Shown piece after piece: positions 48,201-55,820 of a stretch of DNA of 64,000 nucleotides. This stretch comes from Pseudomonas argentinensis (GTDB lineage Bacteria; Pseudomonadota; Gammaproteobacteria; Pseudomonadales; Pseudomonadaceae). The notes beneath the pieces are model-generated. The model had not been told where the DNA came from, did not search any database, and worked only from the letters and a program-made list of their open reading frames with translations. The DNA is taken from the NCBI RefSeq assembly GCF_001839655.2, contig NZ_CP056087.1:2480001-2544000 (forward strand). Direction: 5' to 3'. The translations under genes were made by a program, and so were the position numbers. The first letter of the stretch is position 1; each line of letters starts with the position of its first letter.

Positions 48201-48747
48201 CGGCGCCGCTCTGGCGCAGGTCATGCACCTTCAGGCCCGGCCAGGGGCTGTGCTGGAGAATCTGCTGCCGGCCGTCTTCGAGAAACTGCGCACGCAACAT
48301 CGGGTGGCGCGCAAGCAGCGAGCGCACGGCGGCCCCCAAGCGGATCGGGTCGACGCCCTGGCCATCGAATTCGTTGTAGAAATGCGCGGCAACACCGCCC
48401 AGTTGCTGGTCGGGAGCGCGACCGATCCAGTAAGCGTGCTGCATGGGCGCCAGCTCGAAGGGTTGGCCGTCATCGGCAACGAGCAGCGGTGTGGTCGTAG
48501 CGAGCCCCTCGGGCGTGGTGTCGAGCATGTGCAGCCAGGTCGACAGACGTGGATCGGCCACCAGGTCGGCGAAGCGCACGGCCAGCCCCTGGCGTCGCCA
48601 TTGGCCGGCGAGACGAATCAGGGTCACCGAGTCCAGCCCCCACTCGATCAGGTTCGCATCGAGCGGGATCTTTTCGGCGTCTACGTCCAAGGCCTGGGAT
48701 AGGGACTGACGCAACAATGCTGCGGTCGAGGTGCTAGGTATGACCAT
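42289..48747 (-). CDS. NRPS 1: ArCP - Cy - A - PCP - Cy - A - PCP
   Basis: A 2152-residue synthetase. The aryl carrier domain (residues 1-80, Ser40 in WGLDS) accepts salicylate. Cy1 (95-530) has LDMLAADALS (Asp232, Asp237). A1 (about 555-1035) has code positions D-L-F-N-L-G-L-I-H. PCP1 carries Ser1077. Cy2 (1133-1580) has LDNLILDALS (Asp1256, Asp1261). A2 has D-L-Y-N-L-S-L-I-W, the cysteine code. PCP2 carries Ser2102. PchE has one Cy-A-PCP with an epimerase insert and HMWP2 has one A for two modules; here there are two full modules and no insert. It is the first gene of the operon. Confidence 0.92.
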   Translation of the reverse strand: MVIPSTSTAALLRQSLSQALDVDAEKIPLDANLIEWGLDSVTLIRLAGQWRRQGLAVRFADLVADPRLSTWLHMLDTTPEGLATTTPLLVADDGQPFELAPMQHAYWIGRAPDQQLGGVAAHFYNEFDGQGVDPIRLGAAVRSLLARHPMLRAQFLEDGRQQILQHSPWPGLKVHDLRQSGAEQALQQLEALRDKLSHRRLAVERGQVLDIQLSLLPDALHPGGTRLHLNLDMLAADALSLRTPLGDLVLLYRQRPLPPLDYSFAHYLAQLRHEHASAEYRERHQRDRDYWMQRLERLPDAPRLPCETRCRDGSQVRRRHHWLSPSLRQAFERHARENGLTPAMALAAVFCEALGAWCETPELLLNLPLFNRAPLHADVDRLVGDFTSSILLAWDGNVSGTFAARATALQRRFQEDAAHNAFSGLEVLRELSRLRGEQVLAPVVYTSALGLGELFAEGVQESFGRPAWIISQGPQVWLDAQVTELNGGLLVNLDAREGLFADGVLDGLFEAHIGLLQRLCDEPSAWHQAPPALLPAGQLAVRQAAQGQPAPLPSLRLHEAFFALARTAPTLPALLHGERQVMTYGELAERALQLAAYLEAQGVERGDVVALQLPKGPEQVIAVLGILACSAIYLPIGFDQPLARRQKICDSAGAKLLLGEVPASSPALDAPRSGEIGDLAYILYTSGSTGEPKGVEISHLAAANTLEDLQRRLQLDQHDRILALSALEFDLSVFDLFAALSTGAALICIEPWAQRDAQRWRELAQQHRASVLNCVPALLDMLLGCAPAGDSLPLRAVLLGGDKVAPGLPARLWAQAPGCRFLALGGATETAIHSTLFEVLPGQPLHWHCLPYGKPLDNVSLRIVDHHGHDCPDWVAGELWLGGAGVAQGYRGDPLRSAERFVEYQGIRWYRTGDSARYHPDGNVEFLGRTDFQLKLRGYRIEAGEIENALVAWPGIEQAVVLLVGQQLAAMVRLQNGPAQPERLELPELMQHLAEHLPAYMIPEHISGCAQLPLTSNGKIDRKALHRLLAERTPSPHTDLSPPRGAIEQRVARAWQDLLGCGKVCREHNFFSLGGDSLSATRLIRRLADQGLAGARLAQVFAKPVLAQFCTDLRLDAWAEPQRGIVADPAQRHAPFPMTEVQQAYWFGRDPSLVLGGVSCHFYREYDVEDLDLPRLQRALDRLIERHEMLRAVFDERGRARILQQVPAFVIGQKYTSLDELREHCAQRVFDPQRWPLFDVQAFVQGRHTRLAISLDNLILDALSILRFYAELDALYRDPTMALPALQLSFRDYRLQATAQPAELEAAQRFWQKCLPELPPHPQLPLACDPANLGQPRFERLQGQIDAGAWQAILAKAQQHGLTASAVLLCAFAETLGRWSARSDLSLNLTLFDRRALHPQIDAVMGDFTSLTLLAYAPRAGECWLERARRTQQTLGEVLEHRCLGSVSLLRQLARGKGEQHARMPVVFTSALGVPDGTAAPQDGPFARQVFGLTQTPQVWLDHQVVEADGGIALNWDRVIGLFPEGMVEAMFQAYLHSLNWLAEQPWDQAPPDLLPLPQAQLRARINAPGLPVPGDPTLHHGFFQQARQAPQRTALLWHEQGSMSYGELAERALRIAGSLVQAGIAPGDLVAVSLAKGPLQVASVLGILAAGAAYLPIGVDQPAQRCERIVQQAGVALIIAEQDPHLSGVRHLPPELAQNAEPLAAPRPILAGDLAYVIYTSGSTGQPKGVEITHRAAMNTVAEINRCYGIDSQDRGLALSALDFDLSVYDLFGLLSVGAALVLIDEQQRRDARAWLKLLQRHGVTLWNSVPALLDMLLEANAGERQPLPLRLALLSGDWIGLDLPQRLAEQVPACRFIALGGATEAAIWSNHFEVQQPLPGWRSIPYGLPLRNQAYRVVDAWGRDCPDWVTGELWIGGTGVARGYRRAPTLSAERFVDGWYRTGDLGRYHPDGLLEFLGRADSQVKIRGHRIELGEIEAALARHPEVNMAVAVVSDQGQLLAAVTGTATAAQLPMHLQRCLPAYMHPQQTVVLERLPLSANGKVDRRALLVTLEAIAQPPAAVDEQPLSPAEQMVAELWQQLLRIPSVGRGDNFFRLGGDSLLATRFLEMLRSRLGLELPMGQLFGAANLSQVAQALDRQPIADNVEEGAI

Positions 48748-48821
48748 CGCTCAACGTCTTCTCATGCTGAGGTCCGGGCCGGGGTTGGCCCAGGCGTGGG
48801 TTCAGTGAATACGTGGTGAGG

Positions 48822-48838
48822 ATGCTAGCCATTCGCAT
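48822..48838 (-). promoter_or_regulatory. Fur-like site and possible -10 region of the NRPS operon
   Basis: Read on the minus strand, ATGCGAATGGCTAGCAT resembles the TGAGAATGG-type half of a Pseudomonas Fur box at roughly 12 of 16 positions, and contains TAGCAT as a possible -10 hexamer. It lies about 75 nt upstream of the NRPS 1 start. The match is partial. Confidence 0.35.
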
Positions 48839-48846
48839 TGCTTCGA

Positions 48847-48867
48847 CTACCCGAATCGAGTCGTTTT
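48847..48867 (-). promoter_or_regulatory. Activator box, copy facing the NRPS operon
   Basis: On the minus strand this is AAAAC followed by GACTCGATTCGGGTAG. It ends 19 nt before the candidate -10 hexamer of the NRPS operon, the usual place for an AraC-type activator. The mirrored copy at 48951-48971 differs at two of 21 positions. Confidence 0.65.
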
Positions 48868-48950
48868 AGCCCTGTATCCGTTTTGCCGAATTTGCCGCTT
48901 CACTGGGCAGGGCTGGGGGGGCGCGGACGGAGGTAGCGCGATGCGGTTGG

Positions 48951-48971
48951 AAAATGACTCGAATCGGGTAG
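48951..48971 (+). promoter_or_regulatory. Activator box, copy facing the ABC/receptor operon
   Basis: AAAAT followed by GACTCGAATCGGGTAG. It ends 18 nt before TCTACC (48990-48995), a weak -10 candidate for the plus-strand transporter operon. It mirrors the box at 48847-48867, so the PchR-like regulator at 55.8 kb is the natural candidate protein for both. Confidence 0.65.
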
Positions 48972-49106
48972 AGCTCCTTTCGGCCCTTGTCTACCGTCGC
49001 CCGCTGCCCTTTGCACAGGGCATGTGTCGCTTCCCACAAGCGCCGTCCAGCAGGCTCGGGTTGTCTCGAGATGTTCGGCATTGGCGTGTCGCTCATGGAG
49101 TTGCCG

Positions 49107-49991
49107 ATGTCGATCGATGCGGGGTTACAAGTTCGGGGTCTGCGCAAGCGCTACGCCAACGGCGTCCAGGCGCTACGCAACGTGGACCTGAGTATCGAAC
49201 CGGGCATGTATGGGCTGCTCGGGCCTAACGGTGCCGGCAAGAGCAGCCTGATGCGCACCTTGGCGACCTTGCAGCAGCCGGATGCCGGCAGCATTCACCT
49301 GGACGGCGTGGATGTGCTGGCCGATGCCGATCACCTGCGTCGGCGCCTGGGCTACCTGCCGCAGCAGCTCGGTGCCTATCCGGGCGTCAGCGCACGGGAC
49401 CTGCTGGACCGTTTTGCCTGGCTCAAGGGCCGTACCGATGCGCACCTGCGGCGGCGGGAGGTCGAAGGGTTGCTGGAGAAGGTCAACCTGACAGAGGCGG
49501 CGCATCGCGCCCTGGCAACCTATTCAGGCGGCATGCTGCGCCGGTTCGGTATCGCCATGGCGCTGGTGGGTTCACCGCGACTGTTGATCGTCGACGAGCC
49601 TACGGCAGGTCTGGATCCAGCTGAGCGCAATCGCTTTCATCGAGTGCTGGCCGACGTCGCGGCCGAGGCCATCGTGCTGCTGTCCACCCATATCGTCGAG
49701 GATGTCGAGAATCTGTGCAGCCGCCTGGCGGTATTGGCCGGCGGACGAATCATCGTCGAGGGGCGCCCGGCGGATTTGCTCCGTGCCGAGCAGGGAAGGC
49801 TGTGGGAGGCCTCGTTCGCTCGAGGCGAAGCCCTCCCTGATGCGCTGCATGTAGCGGCCAGCCCCGAGGGCAGCCGCGTCATCGTGCATGGCGAGCGTCC
49901 CGCCGATCCGCGCTTTATGCCCCATGCGCCACGCCTGGAGGACATCTACTACCTGGCGCTGGCCCAGGCAGGCGGGGGGTCAGGCCCATGA
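49107..49991 (+). CDS. ABC transporter ATP-binding protein
   Basis: A 294-residue ATPase: Walker A GPNGAGKSS, Q-loop LPQQLGAYPGV, a signature YSGGMLRR, Walker B LLIVDEPTAGLD and the switch His in LLSTHIVEDVE. The C-terminal tail (about 60 residues) is typical of ATPases paired with ABC-2-type permeases. ATG 49107 is preceded by GGAG; upstream in-frame starts lack one. It overlaps the permease gene by 4 nt and opens the plus-strand transport operon divergent from the NRPS genes. Confidence 0.92.
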   Translation: MSIDAGLQVRGLRKRYANGVQALRNVDLSIEPGMYGLLGPNGAGKSSLMRTLATLQQPDAGSIHLDGVDVLADADHLRRRLGYLPQQLGAYPGVSARDLLDRFAWLKGRTDAHLRRREVEGLLEKVNLTEAAHRALATYSGGMLRRFGIAMALVGSPRLLIVDEPTAGLDPAERNRFHRVLADVAAEAIVLLSTHIVEDVENLCSRLAVLAGGRIIVEGRPADLLRAEQGRLWEASFARGEALPDALHVAASPEGSRVIVHGERPADPRFMPHAPRLEDIYYLALAQAGGGSGP

Positions 49992-52900
49992 ACACCTTCG
50001 CTTTGCTGATGCGCGAGGCCGTGATCGAGGCGCGCGCGGGGCTGCGTAGCGGCATCCCAGCATTGGTGTTCCTAGGCCTCATCGGTTACCTGCTGATGGC
50101 GCTGACCAACGCCGAGTATGTGCAGAAAATGGGGGCCAGCGAGATCGCCCGTAACGCCCCCAGCCTGATCTACCTGATGTCCTGCGGCTGCATGTTCTTC
50201 CTGTTCTTCGCCTGGGCCTGGATCTTCGCCCAGCCGGCTCTGCGTGATCGCAAGGCGCAGTTGGAGGAAGTCGTGCTGGCATTGCCGTTGTCGCTTCCAG
50301 CGCTGTTGTGGGGGCGCTTCATCGGTGCGGCGACGGTTGGCGCGCTGCTCGCCAGTTCATTGCTCGTCGGCTTTATCTGTAGCCCGGTACTGGGTTGGCT
50401 GGGTTGGGTGCCGGCGACGAGCATCGGCGCACCGGCCTGGTCGGCCCTGGGCTTCGCCTGGGTCGCCCTGTTGTTGCCGGCCAGCACTGGAATCGGCGCG
50501 CTGTACTATTTGCTGGCCCTGCGCAGCCGTGGCCTGGCCGCGCCCTTCGCACTGGCGACGGCGCTGATGCTGTTATGGATGTTCGCAGTGGTGGTGCTCA
50601 AGGGGGGCGATATCAATCCGCTGCTGGCTGCCAGCCTCGACCCCTCGTTGTTCACCTTTGCCCTGGCCCAGGTGGAGACCTGGACGGCAGCGCAGAAATC
50701 GCAATCGTTGCTGGCATTGACTTCGGGGTTCTGGTTGAACCGGGCGCTGTGGGTCGTGCTGCCATTGCTTCTGCTCGCGGTGATGTTGGCGCGCACCAGC
50801 CGACAAGGTTTGATGGGGCGTCGTGCCGGCACCGTGCTGGCCGAGCCGCCGATGCGCTTGGCGGTCGACACCCGCTTACCCGGCCCATTGCTGGCCATCC
50901 GTTGGCCGCAGGCCTTGTGGTATGAGATCTGTTGGCAGATCCGGCAGCTATTCGCCCGCAAGATCTGGTGGGTGGCCCTCGGGCTATTGTTGGTGATGGG
51001 CCTGCTCAGCGGCTTCGTTCATGTGGTCTGGCATGTTCGCGGGCCCATGGTGCCGCGGGCGGATCTGACGCTGCCGCTGCTGTCCAGTGCGCTTTTCCTG
51101 GTGATCGCCTTTCTCGTCGCGGCGCTGGTCGGCCTGGTCTGTCGACGTGACGATGTCGAGGGGCTGGGCGAGATGTTGCAGGCCACGCCAGCGCCAGCAT
51201 GGCTGCGTTTGCTGGGGCGGGTCGGCTGCGTATCGCTGGCGACGCTGCTGCTGGCTTTGCTGCCGGGCATGGCGAGCCTGCTGATCAGTACCATCGCCGC
51301 TCCGGACAGCCTCGCACCGGGGTTTGTACTGATCTACCAATTGCTGGTGTTCACCCCGCCGTTGATGGAGCTGGCGCTGCTGACGGTGCTGGTGCACGCC
51401 TTGATTCGCCGCAGCGGCCTGGCCTATGCCGCCTCCATGCTGCTGACGTTCTTCCTGGTGCTCAACCATGAACTGGGCCTGGTCAGTTACCCGGCCCATG
51501 CAATGGGAATTCCAGCCCATGTCGCCTTGTCTCGCATGACTGGCTGGGCGCCCTGGTGGCCGTACCTGACAACCCTGGCGGTCTGGAAACTGGCCGGGTG
51601 CATGGTGCTGGTGGCGGTGGCCGCCCTGGGCCTGCCACGTGGCCCGGAACGGCGGCGCGTTACCCAGCTACGCACAGCTGTGCTGGGGGTGCCTGGTGTG
51701 TTGCTGGCGTTGGGCAGCGTGGGCATGTTCGGTAGTGGTGTGTGGCTCCATCGGCATCTGGTGGAGCAGGGCGATTTCCAGTCGCCGAGTCAGGAACGTG
51801 CCGAACGCGCCGCTTGGGAACAGCGTTGGCTGGCGGGCGCTGGGGCTTGGCAAGCAGCTGGTGGCCGCCTGCAGTTGAACATCGATAGCCTGAATCTTCA
51901 GGTCGAGGGTCAGTGGCGCCTGGAGGCGGTCATTGCCGACAGTCGCCATCTGGACGCGGAGCTGCCACAAGGTTTGCGGGTGACGGCAGTGCGCGTCATG
52001 GGACAGGCGGTGGACATCGAGCAGGAGGCACGACACCTGCGCGTGCCCTTGGGGCAATGTGCCGCCACCGGCTGCGACGTGGAGCTGCACTGGACCCTGA
52101 GCGCGACAGGATGGCCGAACGAAGGCGATAACTTCTGGTTGGGCCCGCAGGGCATCTGGCTGGAGGCGCGTCGTGTGGTGCCGCGTCTGGGCTTCGATAG
52201 CGAGCGCTGGCTGCGCGTGCCTGCACACCGAGTCGACGCGGGCTTGGCCGCGCAACTGCCGGAACTGCCGGCAGGCTCGGCCGTTGCCGTGCAGGCTGTG
52301 GCGCCTGCAGGCGCCTGGCAATGGCGAATCGAGGTGAACGGTCATGCCGTCAGCGCCAGTAGCGAGGCGCCCCTGGACTTCGCTTACGCCTGGCCGGCAG
52401 AAGGCTCCCCGACGCAGCTGGATGACGTGAAGGTGCTGGCCGATGGCAGCCGCTTGCACACCCGCCTCGACGTGCGCGAAGACCTGGCAGCCATGGCTGC
52501 CTGTGTGGCACGGCGCCTGGGCAACAGCCCCAGGGTCGATGCGCTGAGCCAATGGCCGACCGGCATGGGAAGCAGCCGCTTGAGCAATGGGCATCTGCTG
52601 CTCGCTCAGTCGCCCGCCTGGGACGTCGCGGCGCAGGGCGTCGGTCGTTGGGCTCGACGTGCGCATATCGCCGAATTGCTGGCGCGCCGCGTACTGCTCG
52701 ATGCCAGCGATCTGCGTCAGCGGCCCGGATACCAGTGGCTCAGCCAGGGAGTGGCCGGCGCTATCGGCTTGCTCTGCGTGGGCGATACGGATGGCCCACA
52801 AGCGCTGTCGGCACTGCTGAAGCTCAAGGCTGACGACCTGACCCTGGCCCTGGGGCGCGACGGTGAGCCTGTCGGCACCTTGGCCGAGGCCCGTGAGCTT

Positions 52901-53089
52901 GGCTGGGCAGAGTTCTATGCACCATTGGCCAGCCTGGACTGGGTTGCCAGGCAATCTCCCGAAAAACTGATGGCGCTGACCGCCGAGGCCCGCACTGGTC
53001 AGCCATGGCCGGCCACAGTCCAGGAGCTGCTGGGTGCGCCCTCAGAGCAAACCGTAGCCGAGGCGCTCAGGCGCTGGAGCGCGCCGTGA
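49988..53089 (+). CDS. ABC permease fused to a degenerate M1-peptidase-like domain
   Basis: A 1033-residue membrane protein. Residues about 1-590 hold some 12 membrane spans in two ABC-2-type halves. The rest is soluble and follows the layout of permease/M1-aminopeptidase fusions: a beta-rich part near 610-780, then a helical part. Where an M1 enzyme has HExxH, this one reads RRAHIAELLARRVLL, so the zinc motif is not recognisable. It is coupled to the ATPase gene (ATGA) and to the receptor gene (TGATG). Placement suggests metallophore export, or maturation or release of the metal complex. Confidence 0.78.
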   Translation: MNTFALLMREAVIEARAGLRSGIPALVFLGLIGYLLMALTNAEYVQKMGASEIARNAPSLIYLMSCGCMFFLFFAWAWIFAQPALRDRKAQLEEVVLALPLSLPALLWGRFIGAATVGALLASSLLVGFICSPVLGWLGWVPATSIGAPAWSALGFAWVALLLPASTGIGALYYLLALRSRGLAAPFALATALMLLWMFAVVVLKGGDINPLLAASLDPSLFTFALAQVETWTAAQKSQSLLALTSGFWLNRALWVVLPLLLLAVMLARTSRQGLMGRRAGTVLAEPPMRLAVDTRLPGPLLAIRWPQALWYEICWQIRQLFARKIWWVALGLLLVMGLLSGFVHVVWHVRGPMVPRADLTLPLLSSALFLVIAFLVAALVGLVCRRDDVEGLGEMLQATPAPAWLRLLGRVGCVSLATLLLALLPGMASLLISTIAAPDSLAPGFVLIYQLLVFTPPLMELALLTVLVHALIRRSGLAYAASMLLTFFLVLNHELGLVSYPAHAMGIPAHVALSRMTGWAPWWPYLTTLAVWKLAGCMVLVAVAALGLPRGPERRRVTQLRTAVLGVPGVLLALGSVGMFGSGVWLHRHLVEQGDFQSPSQERAERAAWEQRWLAGAGAWQAAGGRLQLNIDSLNLQVEGQWRLEAVIADSRHLDAELPQGLRVTAVRVMGQAVDIEQEARHLRVPLGQCAATGCDVELHWTLSATGWPNEGDNFWLGPQGIWLEARRVVPRLGFDSERWLRVPAHRVDAGLAAQLPELPAGSAVAVQAVAPAGAWQWRIEVNGHAVSASSEAPLDFAYAWPAEGSPTQLDDVKVLADGSRLHTRLDVREDLAAMAACVARRLGNSPRVDALSQWPTGMGSSRLSNGHLLLAQSPAWDVAAQGVGRWARRAHIAELLARRVLLDASDLRQRPGYQWLSQGVAGAIGLLCVGDTDGPQALSALLKLKADDLTLALGRDGEPVGTLAEARELGWAEFYAPLASLDWVARQSPEKLMALTAEARTGQPWPATVQELLGAPSEQTVAEALRRWSAP

Positions 53090-55280
53090 TGAGTTCGATC
53101 CACTCTCTTTTCCCATCGGAGCCTTTGCCCATGTCCTCTCGACACTCTCTCGAACCCTCGCGTCGTCCTGCCTGGTGGCGGCTCAACGCGCTGACGCAAG
53201 CCTTGGCCCTTGGCCTCTCCAGTCAGATTTGCACGGCCCTTGCCGCGGATCAGCCGCTAGAGGGCAGCGCCGAGGATAGCGTCGAACTGGCGCCGCTGAC
53301 CGTTAGCGCCCGGCTGAGCCAGGAGAGCGCCATGGACATTCCCTTCGGCCTTTCGGTGATCGATGGGCAAACCCTGGAAACGCGCCGCCTGCGTACGCTC
53401 GAAGACGCGCTGCGGGCTACACCAGGGGTGGATGTCAATTCCTGGGGGGCGCCAATGACGCCAACGTACGTATTCGCGGCGTTGGCTCGCTGAACCAGAT
53501 GAGCATGGATGACGGCTCGGTAGTGCTCAACATCGACGGCGTGCCCATGTCGGTGCGCAATGCCGCGCTGGCTACCCTGGATGTGCAGCAAGTGGAAGTG
53601 CTGAAGGGGCCCCAAGGCACGCTGTTCGGGCGCAACAGCGAGGCCGGTGCGATCAACGTCACCACGCGCAAACCGACCCGCCACCTGGAAGGCTACGTCC
53701 GTGGCGAAGTGGGCAATCAGGGCCAGTTCATGACCGAGGGCGCGGTGGGTGGGCCATTGACGGACACCTTGGCCGGCAGGGTCGCGGTGCGTCGTGGTGG
53801 CTTCGACAACTGGGTCGACTCCCAGCAGGATGGCGACCCCATGACCAAACCCCGGGATCTGGCCTTGCGCGGCAGCCTGCTCTGGGACAACGACCAGGGC
53901 ACCACGGGTCTGCTGACCGCCGAGTGGCAACGGGCGGATCGCTATGCCGGCCTGGAAATGCTAAGGCCCTTTGGCAACCGACCTTCTCTGGATTACACGC
54001 CAGGGGTGTTCGATGACAACCAGAAAACCAACGAACGCTACTCCTTCGAGCTGAATCATGACCTGGCGCAGGCACGGATCACCGCCGTCAGCGCCTACAC
54101 CAGCACCGATCTCACTGCAGTCAAAGGCTATGATCGTGATATCACGCGTGAGCTCTACGGTTCACCGTTCGAGTATCTCATTGAAGACTCGGCGTTCGAG
54201 CAGGTATGGAGTCAGGATCTGCGGCTAAGTTCGCTGGCGGGCTCCGACGTGTTCTGGGTGACCGGGCTCAACCTGTCCCGCTCGGAGCGCAGTTTCGATT
54301 CCGACGACTTCACCAGTGGCGCACAACAGCGGCGCGATTTCAGCACCAACAGCTACGCCGCTTATGGCGAGGTCACCTATCCGATCGCGCCGGACTGGAA
54401 ACTCACGGCCGGTTTGCGTCATACCTGGGATCGCAAGACATACGGAGCCGATTACCTCAGTCCCGGTAGCGCGGTCAGCGACAGTCGTCGCTTGCACGAC
54501 AACTACAGCACCGGGCGCGCAGCGCTGTCCTACGCGCTGACGGAGCAGACCAGCCTGTACATGGTGCTTTCCCGCGGCTACAAGTCGGCGGGGTTCAATG
54601 ATTACGCCACCTCGACCAGCGATAGCGAACCCTACAAGGCCGCCAAGGTCAACGCCGCCGAACTGGGCTTCAAGCATGAAACCGGCGGCGGCGCCTTGAG
54701 TGTTGAAGGCGCACTGTTCTTTACCCGCGTGCAGGACGACCATCTGCTGGGGTATGACTTCAATACCCTGGCAGTCAGTGCGGTGAACGCCGATACCCGC
54801 AGCAAGGGTGCCGAGCTTTCGAGCACCTGGCATGTCAACGACGAGTTCACGCTGAGCGGTGCCGTGAGCTACACCAACGCAGTGGTGGTGTCCGATGCAC
54901 CGGGGGTATCGGGCGGCGATGTGGCAGCGGGCAATCGAGTGCCGGATGTGCCGTTGTGGAGTGGCAATTTCAGTGTCGCATGGCAGAGAGACCTACCGGA
55001 ATTCTTCGGTTTGACAGCGCCCCGCCTGAATTCTCTGATCAATTACCGCGTGCAGAAGAACCGCCCGGCCGACCCGCAGAATCACTACGATCTCAAGGGT
55101 TACGCCAAGCTCGACCTGCATCTGGGGGTTGAGGTAGGCGGATCGGAAGTGTACCTGTGGGGGGACAACCTGCTGGATGCTCGGTACGACCTGTATGGCT
55201 CGTACTCCACGGATCAGGTGCTGACGGGAATGCCTGGGCGAGGGCGTTCGGCGGGGGTGGGTTACAGTTACTCGTTCTGA
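53089..55280 (+). pseudogene. FyuA-like TonB-dependent receptor, frameshifted in a G6 run
   Basis: The N-terminal part (frame from 53089 or ATG 53131) has a signal sequence and plug start (LAPLTVSAR, DIPFGLSVIDGQTLETRRL, ALRATPGVDVNSWG). The rest continues in another frame as ANDANVRIRGVGSLNQMSMDD and runs to 55280 through the plug (VEVLKGPQGTLFGRN) and a full beta-barrel ending in YSYSF. One extra G in the run 53444-53449 would restore a 730-residue receptor of the FyuA/yersiniabactin type. The gene is otherwise intact, so a recent mutation, phase variation or a base-calling error are all possible. It is the only outer-membrane receptor gene seen in the locus. Confidence 0.88.
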
Positions 55281-55317
55281 TCGCCGAGCAACAGGGCCTG
55301 TTTACCAGCAAGCATGC

Positions 55318-55348
55318 GCCAGACTGCCACTTGACGTGGCAGTCTGGC
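55318..55348 (+). terminator. Strong hairpin after the receptor gene
   Basis: A perfect 13-bp stem (GCCAGACTGCCAC/GTGGCAGTCTGGC) with a 5-nt loop, 37 nt after the receptor stop. A T-run is missing; it still looks like the end of the transporter/receptor transcript. Confidence 0.65.
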
Positions 55349-55620
55349 CGTTGTTCGCTCGGTAGCGGCTTTGCAGGGCGACTTCGTCGCAGGCTGAGCT
55401 GTTGCTTGGCACCGTGAGTTGTTCATGGCTGAACGGTAAGCGGGGCTGTCTCGCATCGGCACCGTGCTGATCAAGGCGTCGATGTGGCGGCATCCGATAC
55501 CGCGAAGATGGGATCGAATCAGGCCTGGCGCTGCTCCGCGATTGCTGCCTGACCGGGGAACGGCTCGGCTGGTTTGTTGCCCGTGGCGGCAAGACAACAC
55601 GCCAGTATTCAATAACGGCG

Positions 55621-55641
55621 AATTGTTATGTTATAACAATT
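55621..55641. promoter_or_regulatory. Zur-type palindrome upstream of the AraC regulator
   Basis: A perfect palindrome with 9-bp arms AATTGTTAT/ATAACAATT around GTT. Its core TGTTATGTTATAACA differs at one position from the gammaproteobacterial Zur pattern TGTTATA-N-TATAACA known to me. It is 180 bp upstream of the regulator start, in the gap after the receptor gene; the rest of 55349-55740 shows no gene. Confidence 0.65.
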
Positions 55642-55741
55642 ATCGCAAGGGGCTGCGTGGCGGGTGATACACCCGTACGCATCCTGGCAGCTGACTACCT
55701 GCGACGCGGGTCATCTCGTGCGTACAGCTGAATCTCTCATA

Positions 55742-55756
55742 TGATATTGAGTATCA
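55742..55756 (+). promoter_or_regulatory. Fur-like palindrome at the regulator promoter
   Basis: TGATATTGAGTATCA has 5-bp arms TGATA/TATCA, like the GATAATGATAATC Fur pattern, and overlaps a possible -10 hexamer TATGAT at 55740-55745, 65 nt before the regulator's Shine-Dalgarno. Confidence 0.5.
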
Positions 55757-55820
55757 GTTGTATTTTCCCGTTGCGGCATGCTCTGATTTCAAGCTGTAAC
55801 CAGTGGCTAAGGAGATTCAA

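Noticed and set aside
53440..53500. Programmed -1 ribosomal frameshifting in the receptor gene
   Set aside because: The in-frame codons TGG-GGG-GCG do not form a slippery heptamer, since the P-site TGG would have to re-pair on CTG.
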